Assembly: GCF_030708075.1 (NCBI RefSeq)
Contig: NZ_CP117982.1
Coordinates: 186,001 to 250,000 of the forward strand
Direction: 5' to 3'
DNA from: Candidatus Epulonipiscium viviparus
GTDB taxonomy: Bacteria; Bacillota; Clostridia; Lachnospirales; Cellulosilyticaceae
Length of the DNA stretch: 64,000 nucleotides
The notes beneath the pieces were generated by a model. It was not told where the DNA came from. It did not search any database and saw nothing but the letters and a program-made list of their open reading frames with translations. The translations under genes were made by a program, and so were the position numbers. Within the stretch, counting starts at the first letter, position 1. Every line of letters begins with the position of its first letter. Positions 53,216 to 61,542 of this stretch are shown piece by piece.

Positions 53216-54308
53216 TATTGGCTGCCTTAATTTTGTTCGCACAAGTTAGGGCAACTTCATCTAACTTCGATATTGCAGCTTGATACTTGACGGTGAGGGT
53301 TGGGTCGGCCTCGAGTGCTTGCCATTCATTCGCGGTGCCCTCGTAATACACTGTTAACTTTGTTTTATAAAATGGCGAGTGCGGTGCGTCGGTTTTCAAT
53401 GTAGTTATAGTGGAGGGAATAGCGACCCCCTTCAGCTTGTCGCAATACGAAAACGCGTTGTGTCCAATCGCAGTAACGCCAGCTGGGATCGAAGCATATA
53501 TCAATTTAGGGCAATTATAAAAAGCGTAATCGGCAATGGACCGAACAGGTACTCCGGCCAGGTTTGCGGGAATAACGGCTGCAGTGATTTTTGTAGACGC
53601 ATCAAGAATGGCCCCAGCCTTTATATCAAACAAAACTTGTCCACCAGATTGGAGCGCCACCCATTTAGCAGAAGATAGATCGGGAGTTTTGAGTTCGGGT
53701 TTTGCGCTGATGGTTTCTCCCAGCTTGGCCCATGCGGCAAAGTTGTTAGTATAAGATGAAAGATTTACGCTTTCATAAGATGCGGGCTGGTTGGGGTATG
53801 TAAAAACGTGTGGAGAAGACATCACGGGAGTTAGAATGGGGCAATACGAAAACGCATTATGACCACTGGTTGCGAGACACATGGGGGCTATAATTTGCGA
53901 AAGCTTCGTGCAATTATAGAAAGCATAATTTCCTATTGTCAAAACAGAAAAAGGAAGGATTACAGTGGTCAACTCGGTGCAGTTTTGAAACGCGCTATCG
54001 CCGATAGAGATCACCCCTTCAGGAATAGATAGTGAGGTCAAATTTATACAATCAAAAAAGGCAAACTCGGAAATGGCCTTCACAGCGATACCATTGATCA
54101 TTTCAGGAATTGTAGCGTTTGTAATATCAAGAGTGGAATCGATGATAGTGCCAGTTGCGGGGTCAAATAAAATTTGTCCATTGTCAATTCCATCTACGGA
54201 GAGCCAGTTCTCTGATAACGGAGTAATAGGATTCGTCAATTTATTATCTGTAATGTTAGTGTTTGCTAAGAGAGCGCTAACTAACATGTAGCTGTATCGT
54301 TTTTTCAT
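52929..54308 (-). CDS. N-terminal part of the giant LRR protein (signal peptide plus BspA repeats)
   Basis: An open frame of 459 codons from ATG 54308 (TAGGAG 9 nt upstream; the ATG at 54317 touches the ribosome site). A short signal-peptide-like start (MKKRYSYMLVSALLA) is followed by two BspA modules (about 30-190 and 215-335: W-L-S-V-D-G-I-D-N-G, AFFDCINLTSLSIPEG, AFYNCPKLIYASIPAG) and then K-A-N-K-S-A-S-D repeats. The frame leaves the repeat phase near 53113, where a base is missing, and continues as P-K-L-I-N-R-L-P-M-M. The last 60 or so residues are therefore out of frame. Confidence 0.7.
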   Translation of the reverse strand: MKKRYSYMLVSALLANTNITDNKLTNPITPLSENWLSVDGIDNGQILFDPATGTIIDSTLDITNATIPEMINGIAVKAISEFAFFDCINLTSLSIPEGVISIGDSAFQNCTELTTVILPFSVLTIGNYAFYNCTKLSQIIAPMCLATSGHNAFSYCPILTPVMSSPHVFTYPNQPASYESVNLSSYTNNFAAWAKLGETISAKPELKTPDLSSAKWVALQSGGQVLFDIKAGAILDASTKITAAVIPANLAGVPVRSIADYAFYNCPKLIYASIPAGVTAIGHNAFSYCDKLKGVAIPSTITTLKTDAPHSPFYKTKLTVYYEGTANEWQALEADPTLTVKYQAAISKLDEVALTCANKIKAANNSATDSTAAKTNKSLPMIGDSIAKANKSASDAPKPKLINRLPMMLQPKLINRLPMMLQPKLINRLPMLPVKANNSLPMMLQPKLINRLPMRLHQS

Positions 54309-54343
54309 ATATTTCATCTCCTACGTAAAGTCATTATTAGTCA

Positions 54344-54372
54344 ATTATACGTTTAAATATGCTACTTATCAA
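54344..54372 (-). promoter_or_regulatory. Sigma-A promoter of the giant LRR gene
   Basis: On the minus strand TTGATA (54372-54367), 17 nt, TATAAT (54349-54344), about 35 nt before the ATG. Confidence 0.8.
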
Positions 54373-54393
54373 GTTGCAATTTCTGGGAGTGCA

Positions 54394-54430
54394 GCAAAGA
54401 AGAAGGGGATAGAGAAAATTTCTTCTTTGC
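54394..54430 (-). terminator. Hairpin after the GH2-GH16 operon
   Basis: A perfect 11-bp stem GCAAAGAAGAA/TTCTTCTTTGC (54394-54404 with 54420-54430), loop 15 nt, 26 nt after the GH16 stop codon. No U tract follows on the minus strand, so its strength is uncertain. Confidence 0.5.
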
Positions 54431-54455
54431 ATGAATCTTTTTTGAATGAGAGTGA

Positions 54456-56426
54456 TTAGTGAATTAATTTTAAGTTATCGATAAAAGTTGAGGCCTCTTC
54501 GTTGTGAGCGATCATAATTTTTGCGGTCGTGGTGTCCGCATCAGTGGTGAAAGTGATTTGATAATCGGCCCAATTTTCTTTAATTTGTTTATAGATACCT
54601 TGATTAGCTTTTTCGTGATTGATTAGATCTTGAGTGTAATGAAGTAAGGATACGCTACAAACTTTGTTGGTTGCAGTTTCTTTTTTGGCAGAAAAACTTA
54701 GAGTGTATTCAGTATTAGGCAAGAGGCCTGAGAGAGTTAATTGTTGATTTCCGTTTGTGGTGGACGAAATTTTAAGAACGTTGTTACCGTCATCTTCAGT
54801 GATAACTTCGTGACTAAATTCTCCTGGAGACGTAATAGTCCACTTTTCTAGCTGAGTGTTTGTAGGGTCATTAAAGTGGCCATCTTCAAACCAGTTGGTT
54901 CCGGCCGGCTTTGGCATAAACGCGATGTCAGCAGCGGTTTGTACGAGTTGTAAATTGCCAGCAGTATACATTGTTTTGTACACATCGCCCTCGGAGCTGT
55001 TCCAGAAAGCGATACCCATACGTTTTTTATCCTGTGTGTTACCTTCATTTAGTTGAGCATCGAAGCCGATTACAGTTCCCGCTGTCGCATTGAGCTCGCC
55101 CCATGGAATTTTTACGATTGATTTATAGTCTGTTGGAGTTCGTATAGTGTTGGTTTCAACGTTTGGCGCATTTTTGTGATAAGCAGTTTGGCCATCTGGT
55201 AATATTTTGATAGAAAAATCGTTAGAATCGTAGTGATCTTTAGTTTTTTCGTTGCCAAAGTCGAAGTATAGATCTACGTTATCGCCGTCATGAATTGTCT
55301 GCGGATTAATAAATTGATCGGAATCTTGTACATCAACTAACACGTATAAGAAATTTTTATCCCACATAGTTTTTACAGTCATGCTGGAGTAGAACTTCTC
55401 GATTCCACCGGTGGTGATATTTGAAGCTTCGATGGCAATAGCATTGTTCCAAAGCGCATCGTCGACGCTGGTTGGAGTTCCATAAATTGCGTGTGTTGTT
55501 TTGTAGGTTGGCACTGATTCCTTTATTTTTTCGATAGTTTGAGGGGTATCAGTTTTCCATACACGAATATAATCTATATGAAAATCGCCTGTGTAACGTT
55601 TTTCACCAGAGATTGGATCTGTATATGTATAAAAATCTTCTGATTCGGGGAAGCCTTTCCAGTGGAATGTTTCAGTATCAAAAATGATCGGAAAGTTTAC
55701 ATTGAATGTATTATCTCTAGGTTCCATAATTCTGATTAGATCGCCATCGAAATATAGCTTGATAAAATCTGGGCCATATTCTAAACCGTATACGTGATAA
55801 TCGAGAGTTAAATCCTGATTAGTTTCGTATTCAAATGGATAACTGAATTTGTCGGCACCGCCATATTCGTGCATATTGCTTGGATATACAGTAGGCTTAC
55901 CATTATTTTTTGCACGGCCGACTTGTTCATATACATCTATTTCGAAACCATTGCCTCTGAACCAAAATGAGCTTGTCATACTAATTTGAGATGTACGCGT
56001 TCTAGCTTCATAGTATCCATAGCCGGTCCAATTCTTGCTTCTAATAGTTGCAGCATCATAACGCTGTTCTCCATTTACAATATCTGCCATTCCGGAACGT
56101 AAAACAACTTTGCCGTCTTCGACCCTAACGCCATCTTTTTGAAAATATGAAGGTTCGCGACCGGCCCAATTAGAGTTAAAGTTATCCCATTTGTTAAAAT
56201 CTAGAGTATCTGCATTAAACTCATCAGAAAGGGTTAGGCTAAATTTCCAATCTCGAGTATTTTGAGGATCTGACATAGGTAAGAAAGGCAAGTCTTTGGC
56301 AAATACCTCGTTTGGAGGATTACCAATGGCAGAAATTTTGGGGTCTACAGCCGCGAATGCGGGGATAGAAGTCGCCATAACAGAGGTTGTTGCTAAAAGT
56401 ATTGCAAACATTTTTTTAACATTCAT
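54456..56426 (-). CDS. Secreted GH16 enzyme with CBM9-like and CBM4/22-like domains
   Basis: A 656-aa exported enzyme: signal peptide about 1-26, GH16 domain about 50-300 with E162-I-D164-V-Y-E167, a CBM9/DOMON-like domain about 310-500 (GTPTSVDDALWNNA, DNVDLYFDFG), and a C-terminal jelly-roll CBM4/22-like domain about 505-656. Segments such as SDEFNADTLDFNKWD and AGREPSYF resemble the beta-agarase/porphyranase branch of GH16 and differ from the two GH16 enzymes at 40931-45406. It is second in an operon with the GH2 gene, 57 nt apart. SD AAAGGAG lies upstream. It probably depolymerises red-algal galactan outside the cell. Confidence 0.88.
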   Translation of the reverse strand: MNVKKMFAILLATTSVMATSIPAFAAVDPKISAIGNPPNEVFAKDLPFLPMSDPQNTRDWKFSLTLSDEFNADTLDFNKWDNFNSNWAGREPSYFQKDGVRVEDGKVVLRSGMADIVNGEQRYDAATIRSKNWTGYGYYEARTRTSQISMTSSFWFRGNGFEIDVYEQVGRAKNNGKPTVYPSNMHEYGGADKFSYPFEYETNQDLTLDYHVYGLEYGPDFIKLYFDGDLIRIMEPRDNTFNVNFPIIFDTETFHWKGFPESEDFYTYTDPISGEKRYTGDFHIDYIRVWKTDTPQTIEKIKESVPTYKTTHAIYGTPTSVDDALWNNAIAIEASNITTGGIEKFYSSMTVKTMWDKNFLYVLVDVQDSDQFINPQTIHDGDNVDLYFDFGNEKTKDHYDSNDFSIKILPDGQTAYHKNAPNVETNTIRTPTDYKSIVKIPWGELNATAGTVIGFDAQLNEGNTQDKKRMGIAFWNSSEGDVYKTMYTAGNLQLVQTAADIAFMPKPAGTNWFEDGHFNDPTNTQLEKWTITSPGEFSHEVITEDDGNNVLKISSTTNGNQQLTLSGLLPNTEYTLSFSAKKETATNKVCSVSLLHYTQDLINHEKANQGIYKQIKENWADYQITFTTDADTTTAKIMIAHNEEASTFIDNLKLIH

Positions 56427-56483
56427 ATAATTCTCCTTTTTGGTTTTGTGGAATGAGGAAAAAAATTTTCCCCATTCATAATT

Positions 56484-58949
56484 TTACTTTACTGTTATAT
56501 CAATTACGTTGGAAATATGACCTTTTATTTTAGCACAAACTTTAATAACACCAGGTGTATTACCTCCAACAATCATTAATGCACGACCGCGGTGAGTTTC
56601 AATTTTAGGATTTTGATAAGTGGCAGGATAATGTGTACTACCGTTATCTACACCAACAAACCTAACGATGCCATCTACGTCACTCTTAGTCATAAACTCA
56701 ATTTCTTCTTCTTTAAATCTAACCTCTATACCATTTGCATCTTTTAGTTGAGCCACAACATGAACTACGCTGTCAAAATCGGTTGTGATTTCTGTTTTGT
56801 CGACAGTAATAAAGATGTCAGTGGCTTCTTGAGATTCCTTGATAACAGAAGCATAACGATGCCCATCTTTAGTGCCCTCGGCTCTAATTTCTCCACCTTT
56901 GTATTTAATAGCGCATTTGTAGATTCTGTCTACGTTGTCGGCTTCGACTTGAGTGCAAATTAATTCATCATTTTGATAGAAAGAAATTTCTTCGCAGTTA
57001 GAATATACTTCTACAACAACATCTTCACCAGGTTGATAATTGAAGTGAGTATTCATGTCTTGCCAAACCCAAAGGCGTCTATCCCAAGCAGGAAGACCTT
57101 TTCGCTGAACCAATTTTCCGTCTTGTAGATCATATACAGAGGCAGCAAGAGTGTTGGTAGTAATAAATAATTCTGGAATGTCTTCACGCCATAATGCTTT
57201 TACCATGTGGAATGAAGGCTTATCAAATCCGGCGACATCGATAAAGCCAGCCTGAGTGACTCTATTGCGACCATCGCTGCGTTTGCCGCCACATTCTCCA
57301 ACATAGTCGATACCAACCCAAATAAATATACCGCTTATAAATGGTCTATCGAGAACAGCTTTCCATTCGTGCCATTGAGCCACATTTTCTGTACCCATAA
57401 TAGGTTTATCAGGGTAATGCTTGTGTGCACGGTCGTATATAATTCTTCTGTAGCTAAAGCCAACCATATCAAGCGCATCAACATAGCCGGATTCATAACT
57501 AGCAGAAGGAAGAATACAGTTGGCAATGATAGGTCTTGTGGTATCCATTTCTCGGGTCCAATCAGCAAGCAGTTTAGCAGTTTTGCCTATTTCAATCTCC
57601 TCTTTTGGAAGATCATGACAAATTTTTCTGATCTCTTCTACAGAATAAGGAGGTTCTTTAAAGAAATAACCGCCGCCCGCTTCAGCTGAAAAATATCCTG
57701 TCGCATTGTTATATTTAGGGTAAGTCCATTCGATTTCATTACCAATGCTCCATTGAATTATACAAGGGTGATTGAAATCGCGTCGTATAACATTTTGCAA
57801 ATCTTGTTTAGCATATTCTCTAAAGAATTGGTCATGGCCATGGAATTTATAATCGAATAATTTTTCCTTTTGATTGAATTTTTTACCTTTTGGATAGTCC
57901 CATTCGTCATAAAATTCTTCTTGAACCAAAATACCATACTCATCGCATAGGTCAAAAAAGTCAGCAGAATAAGGATTGTGAGCTGTTCTAATAGCATTAG
58001 TACCTGCCATTATAAGCATTTCTAATCTTCTTCTCATAACATCATTCGGAATTGCGGAGCCAACCAATCCCGCATCATGATGCAAACATACACCTTTAAT
58101 GAGTTCATTCTTTCCGTTTAAGAAAAAGCCTTCGTTGGCATCAAAATGAAAATACCTAATACCGAAGATGGTTTCTTTTGTTTGAATACATTGATCGCCC
58201 TCGTAAATTGCCGTAATGGCAGCATAACGAAAGCCCTCATATATTCCCCATAATGTGGGATTTTTAAGTTCTATTGATTCGTTAAGTTTTAGCGTATCAG
58301 TTACTACGACGTTGCTAACGATCTGGCCAACATTTTCTCCAGTAGGTGCAATCAAGGTGGTAACAACTTTAAGTTCTTTGTCAGAACCGCTTTCATTTAC
58401 AAGATCAACAGATAAATTTACTATCGCAGATTCATCACTATTACAATCAGTTGTAACTCTAATACCCCAAACAGGTATATAAGACTTAGGCAATACGTGC
58501 ATCGATACTTTACGATAAATACCTGATCCAGTATACCAACGGCTATCACAAGCTCTAGAGTGATCAACATAGACAGCAAGTAAGTTATCGCCCTCTTTAA
58601 GATATGGGGTTACATCAATCAAACAAGGAGAGTATCCATAAGGGTGAAAAGTTACTAACTGTTCGTTAAAATAAATATGTGCTCGGTTATAGATTCCATC
58701 AAAATTGATAAAAACTTTTTTATCTAACATATTAGAAGTAACTTCTATATGCTTTCGATACCAAGCAAGACCCCCGCGAGCATAGCCGACGCAGCCATCG
58801 CTACCGCCATCCCAATCCAGAGGCTGTTCCACACTAAAATCGTGAGGAACTTTTATAGTTCTCATCTTTAGCTCATCATACTCGAATAAATGTCCATTTA
58901 CTAATTCATCAACTAATTCAAATTTCCAACCATTGTTCAAATCGCTCAT
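56484..58949 (-). CDS. Cytoplasmic GH2 beta-galactosidase-like enzyme
   Basis: An 821-aa GH2 enzyme with no signal peptide. Domains: sugar-binding jelly-roll (about 5-165, RWYTGSGIYRKV), Ig-like (about 170-265), TIM barrel (about 270-570) with acid/base Glu in SIGNEIEW (about 404) and nucleophile Glu in GTENVAQWH (about 520), then DUF4982-type and C-terminal GH2 beta domains. HNPYSADFFDLCDE and EFYDEWD are typical of the family. It should remove beta-linked galactose from imported oligosaccharides, such as agaro-oligosaccharides, given the GH16 partner. The start codon has only a weak ribosome site. Confidence 0.92.
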   Translation of the reverse strand: MSDLNNGWKFELVDELVNGHLFEYDELKMRTIKVPHDFSVEQPLDWDGGSDGCVGYARGGLAWYRKHIEVTSNMLDKKVFINFDGIYNRAHIYFNEQLVTFHPYGYSPCLIDVTPYLKEGDNLLAVYVDHSRACDSRWYTGSGIYRKVSMHVLPKSYIPVWGIRVTTDCNSDESAIVNLSVDLVNESGSDKELKVVTTLIAPTGENVGQIVSNVVVTDTLKLNESIELKNPTLWGIYEGFRYAAITAIYEGDQCIQTKETIFGIRYFHFDANEGFFLNGKNELIKGVCLHHDAGLVGSAIPNDVMRRRLEMLIMAGTNAIRTAHNPYSADFFDLCDEYGILVQEEFYDEWDYPKGKKFNQKEKLFDYKFHGHDQFFREYAKQDLQNVIRRDFNHPCIIQWSIGNEIEWTYPKYNNATGYFSAEAGGGYFFKEPPYSVEEIRKICHDLPKEEIEIGKTAKLLADWTREMDTTRPIIANCILPSASYESGYVDALDMVGFSYRRIIYDRAHKHYPDKPIMGTENVAQWHEWKAVLDRPFISGIFIWVGIDYVGECGGKRSDGRNRVTQAGFIDVAGFDKPSFHMVKALWREDIPELFITTNTLAASVYDLQDGKLVQRKGLPAWDRRLWVWQDMNTHFNYQPGEDVVVEVYSNCEEISFYQNDELICTQVEADNVDRIYKCAIKYKGGEIRAEGTKDGHRYASVIKESQEATDIFITVDKTEITTDFDSVVHVVAQLKDANGIEVRFKEEEIEFMTKSDVDGIVRFVGVDNGSTHYPATYQNPKIETHRGRALMIVGGNTPGVIKVCAKIKGHISNVIDITVK

Positions 58950-58959
58950 AATAAATTGT

Positions 58960-58983
58960 GGCTCTTTAATGTTGCGTAGAGCC
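58960..58983 (-). promoter_or_regulatory. Inverted repeat in the GH2 leader
   Basis: GGCTCT/AGAGCC (58960-58965 with 58978-58983), just upstream of the GH2 start codon. It could be an operator or an mRNA hairpin; its function is unknown. Confidence 0.3.
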
Positions 58984-59111
58984 TACACCACCTTTCGATA
59001 TAATTAGTAGACGATCCGCCTACAAGCCAAATTGTATCATGAATGGAAAAAATTATCTAGCACAATTCAAAAAAAGTTGCTATTTTTTCCACATCAAAAC
59101 TGGTTTTTAGC

Positions 59112-59140
59112 TTGAAATTAGCCATTAAAAGTAGTACAAT
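59112..59140 (+). promoter_or_regulatory. Promoter of the carbonic anhydrase gene
   Basis: TTGAAA (59112-59117), 17 nt, TACAAT (59135-59140), 45 nt before the ATG. Confidence 0.7.
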
Positions 59141-59184
59141 GACATAGTAAGCATATATTTTAATTATAGAAAGGGATATTATAT

Positions 59185-60000
59185 ATGAATAACTTATCGA
59201 TACTTTTAGGAATGTTGTTGTTAACAGGTCAAGTTCCAGACTCGGCTATCAACTTGTCTAATGTAGAAAACGGAGAAATAACTTTAAAATTTAACCAAGC
59301 ATACGTTGGACCATTAATTAATAGTCCATTTGTTGATCAAGAAAATCTTCACATATCAGATTCGCATCACTTTTCATATGATCACCAAGATAATTGGCTT
59401 TTTGAAACAGGAAAAATGCAGTCTCCAATTGACATTGATACGTCAATAGTGGAGCTTTCTAATACATATCACGATCCTATTTTCAACTTTGATACTACCG
59501 TTCAAAAGGTAGCGGATACTGGTCATAGCATAGAGCTTGATTTGGATGGCGAGTCAATTTTAATGAATAGAGAATTTGATTTAATGCAAATACATTTTCA
59601 CGCACCAAGTGAGCACACAGTTGATGGTCAATATTCTGATTTAGAAGCGCATTTTGTTCATGCTGGAGAGGATGGCAGATTGGCTGTAGTGGGAGTATTA
59701 TTTAATCTGGGAGAAGAAAACGTAGCATTTGAAGAATTGCTAGATGAAGTTGAAGATGAGGATTTAGAAAATGGATTTGAAATAGCAATTGATACATTTT
59801 TACCAGATGACTTATCTGCTTATCACTATATAGGTTCGTTGACTACCCCGCCATTAGCTGAAAATGTGGAATGGTATATTTTAGCGGAGCAGCTTGAAAT
59901 ATCTGAAGAACAATTAAATAGATTTAACAAATTTTATAAAGATAATAATCGTGATATCCAAGACTTAAACGATCGTGTTATAAAATATATTCATGATTAA
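59185..60000 (+). CDS. Alpha-type carbonic anhydrase
   Basis: A 271-aa alpha-carbonic anhydrase, converting CO2 and bicarbonate. The zinc ligands are the two His in QIHFHAPSEH and the third in EAHFVHAG; MQSPIDID and SLTTPPLAENVEWY are other conserved blocks. A hydrophobic stretch at 4-15 is short for a signal peptide, followed by an atypical 60-residue N-terminal extension. Export is likely but not certain. SD AAAGGG precedes the ATG. It is monocistronic and unrelated to the neighbouring glycan genes, though alpha-CAs are uncommon in clostridial gut anaerobes. Confidence 0.92.
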   Translation: MNNLSILLGMLLLTGQVPDSAINLSNVENGEITLKFNQAYVGPLINSPFVDQENLHISDSHHFSYDHQDNWLFETGKMQSPIDIDTSIVELSNTYHDPIFNFDTTVQKVADTGHSIELDLDGESILMNREFDLMQIHFHAPSEHTVDGQYSDLEAHFVHAGEDGRLAVVGVLFNLGEENVAFEELLDEVEDEDLENGFEIAIDTFLPDDLSAYHYIGSLTTPPLAENVEWYILAEQLEISEEQLNRFNKFYKDNNRDIQDLNDRVIKYIHD

Positions 60001-60003
60001 AAA

Positions 60004-60864
60004 CTAAACATTACAGGAGGGGCATAAGCCGCAGGCCGAAGGAGCACTGGCTAGCCCCCCCAAAGCTGTTTCACGAAGTTCATACGGAATACTCCGTCCT
60101 ACTTTATACATCACTTCTACAATCTCATCAAAAGGAATCTGATCACCAACTTGACACATTCCAATTTCTGCACTAATCAAAGCATTCGAAGCGCCCAAGG
60201 CATTTCGTTTTTGACATGGTGCTTCGACCAATCCCGCAATAGGATCGCATACCATCCCTAAAATATTGGAAATAGCTGTTCCGGCAGCACTCAAGCATTC
60301 TGCTGGAGCTCCACCCATTAGCTCAACTACTGCAGAAGCCGCCATCGCACTAGCAGTACCAACCTCTGCTTGACATCCTCCCTCTGCTCCAGAAACCGTT
60401 CCGTTACGAGTGATTAGGTATCCGATAGCCCCTGCGTTAAACAGCGCTTGAACCATGGCATCATCGGGGAGATTATGGGTCTCTTGTAATGCCAAAAAAA
60501 CTCCAGGAATAACTCCAGAGGCTCCCGCCGTAGGGGCAGCAACAATCAAGCCCATAGAGGCATTCACTTCTAAAACGCCCATCGCATATGCAATAGAACA
60601 ACTCATCAAATCTCCGCATATAGAATTTTTACGTCTAGCGTAAACCTTCTTTGCTTCGCCTCCAATAAGACCTCCCATAGAAACGAGATTTTCTGTCAAC
60701 GATGTATTTATAGCCCTTTTCATAATTGAATAAGAATGGCGCATTGATTCGAACACTTGCTCTCGCGATTTATTTGCAATAACCATTTCACGAGCTATCA
60801 TCACTTCTGAAATAGGCATTTCTGTACATAATGCAAGTAATTCTTGTGCAGTTTTAAAATTCAT
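60004..60864 (-). CDS. sdaAA: L-serine dehydratase, iron-sulfur-dependent, alpha subunit
   Basis: A 286-aa catalytic subunit that converts L-serine to pyruvate and ammonia using a 4Fe-4S cluster. Conserved blocks: GGLIGGEAKKVY, MGLIVAAPTAGASGVIPG, EGGCQAEVG and MVCDPIAGLVEAPCQKRNA, which carry the cluster cysteines. The C-terminus ends ACGLCPSCNV, an extra Cys-rich tail. SD AAGGAG lies upstream. It follows sdaAB by 3 nt, so both subunits are co-translated. Confidence 0.95.
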   Translation of the reverse strand: MNFKTAQELLALCTEMPISEVMIAREMVIANKSREQVFESMRHSYSIMKRAINTSLTENLVSMGGLIGGEAKKVYARRKNSICGDLMSCSIAYAMGVLEVNASMGLIVAAPTAGASGVIPGVFLALQETHNLPDDAMVQALFNAGAIGYLITRNGTVSGAEGGCQAEVGTASAMAASAVVELMGGAPAECLSAAGTAISNILGMVCDPIAGLVEAPCQKRNALGASNALISAEIGMCQVGDQIPFDEIVEVMYKVGRSIPYELRETALGGLASAPSACGLCPSCNV

Positions 60865-60867
60865 AAA

Positions 60868-61530
60868 CTAAACTCCTTCTATTATTGTAACGTCAAGTAT
60901 AGATTTATTTTTTTTGACAAACCGAATTACATCGTCGTCTATAGGGTTGTCGGCCTCTATAATCGTATACGCCATTTCACCTTTTTCTTCGCGGTACAAA
61001 CGCATAAACGCAATATTTATATCGCAACCACTTAGGCAATTTGTAATATGAGCTACAACACCTTTAACATCTTTTTGCTTGATTAAAATCGTGTAATATT
61101 CACCGCTAAATTCAATATCAATCCCATTAATATTGACAATTTTTATATTTCCGCCACCAATAGAAGCGCCCATTACGTTTGTGGTAGTCGCATCTTTGTG
61201 TGTTACAACAATATTTACAACATTTGGGTGATGGTCGTTATTACCAGCCAATACAAAGTTATATTTTAGATTGGCAGCATGCTCAAAGGCATCTTTAATG
61301 CGAGAATCTTCAGCGTGCATACCGAGCATTCCAGCAACCAACGCCCTATCGGTGCCATGCCCTTTATAAGTTTGGGCAAACGATCCATATAATACAAATG
61401 CCACATGAGCTATGTTGTTTCCAACGAGTTTTTTAGCAACTAGAGCAATTTTGAGTGCTCCAGCTGTATGTGAACTCGAAGGACCAATCATATTAGGTCC
61501 AATTACATCAAATACACTAATTTCTTTCAT
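60868..61530 (-). CDS. sdaAB: L-serine dehydratase, iron-sulfur-dependent, beta subunit
   Basis: A 220-aa regulatory/structural subunit. MKEISVFDVIGPNMIGPSSSHTAGA is the hallmark start, with the serine-binding PSSSHT segment, followed by a C-terminal ACT domain (about 148-220, TILIKQKDVKGVVAHI). SD CAGGAG is upstream. It starts 12 nt after the glycosidase-like gene on the same strand, so the three genes may share the promoter at 63623. Confidence 0.95.
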   Translation of the reverse strand: MKEISVFDVIGPNMIGPSSSHTAGALKIALVAKKLVGNNIAHVAFVLYGSFAQTYKGHGTDRALVAGMLGMHAEDSRIKDAFEHAANLKYNFVLAGNNDHHPNVVNIVVTHKDATTTNVMGASIGGGNIKIVNINGIDIEFSGEYYTILIKQKDVKGVVAHITNCLSGCDINIAFMRLYREEKGEMAYTIIEADNPIDDDVIRFVKKNKSILDVTIIEGV

Positions 61531-61542
61531 ATATACTCCTGT

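Larger units (their letters stand above)
46422..54308 (-). pseudogene. Giant BspA-like LRR surface-protein gene with frame-broken repeat core
   Basis: Read from the ATG at 54308 to the stop at 46422, this looks like one 7.9-kb gene: signal peptide, N-terminal BspA-type LRR block (about 53250-54250), about 4 kb of 36-bp repeats coding K-A-N-K-S-T-S-D-D-A-S-T then A-S-D-A-N-V-A-T-A-G-E-L, and five C-terminal BspA modules (46430-48750). Start and stop are in the same frame overall (2629 codons), but single-base and short indels in the repeats break the frame several times (clusters at 49400-49620, around 50690, 52320-53170). No start signal for the downstream part was seen. Either it is decayed or the repeats contain sequence errors. 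No SLH or sortase anchor is visible. Confidence 0.6.
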
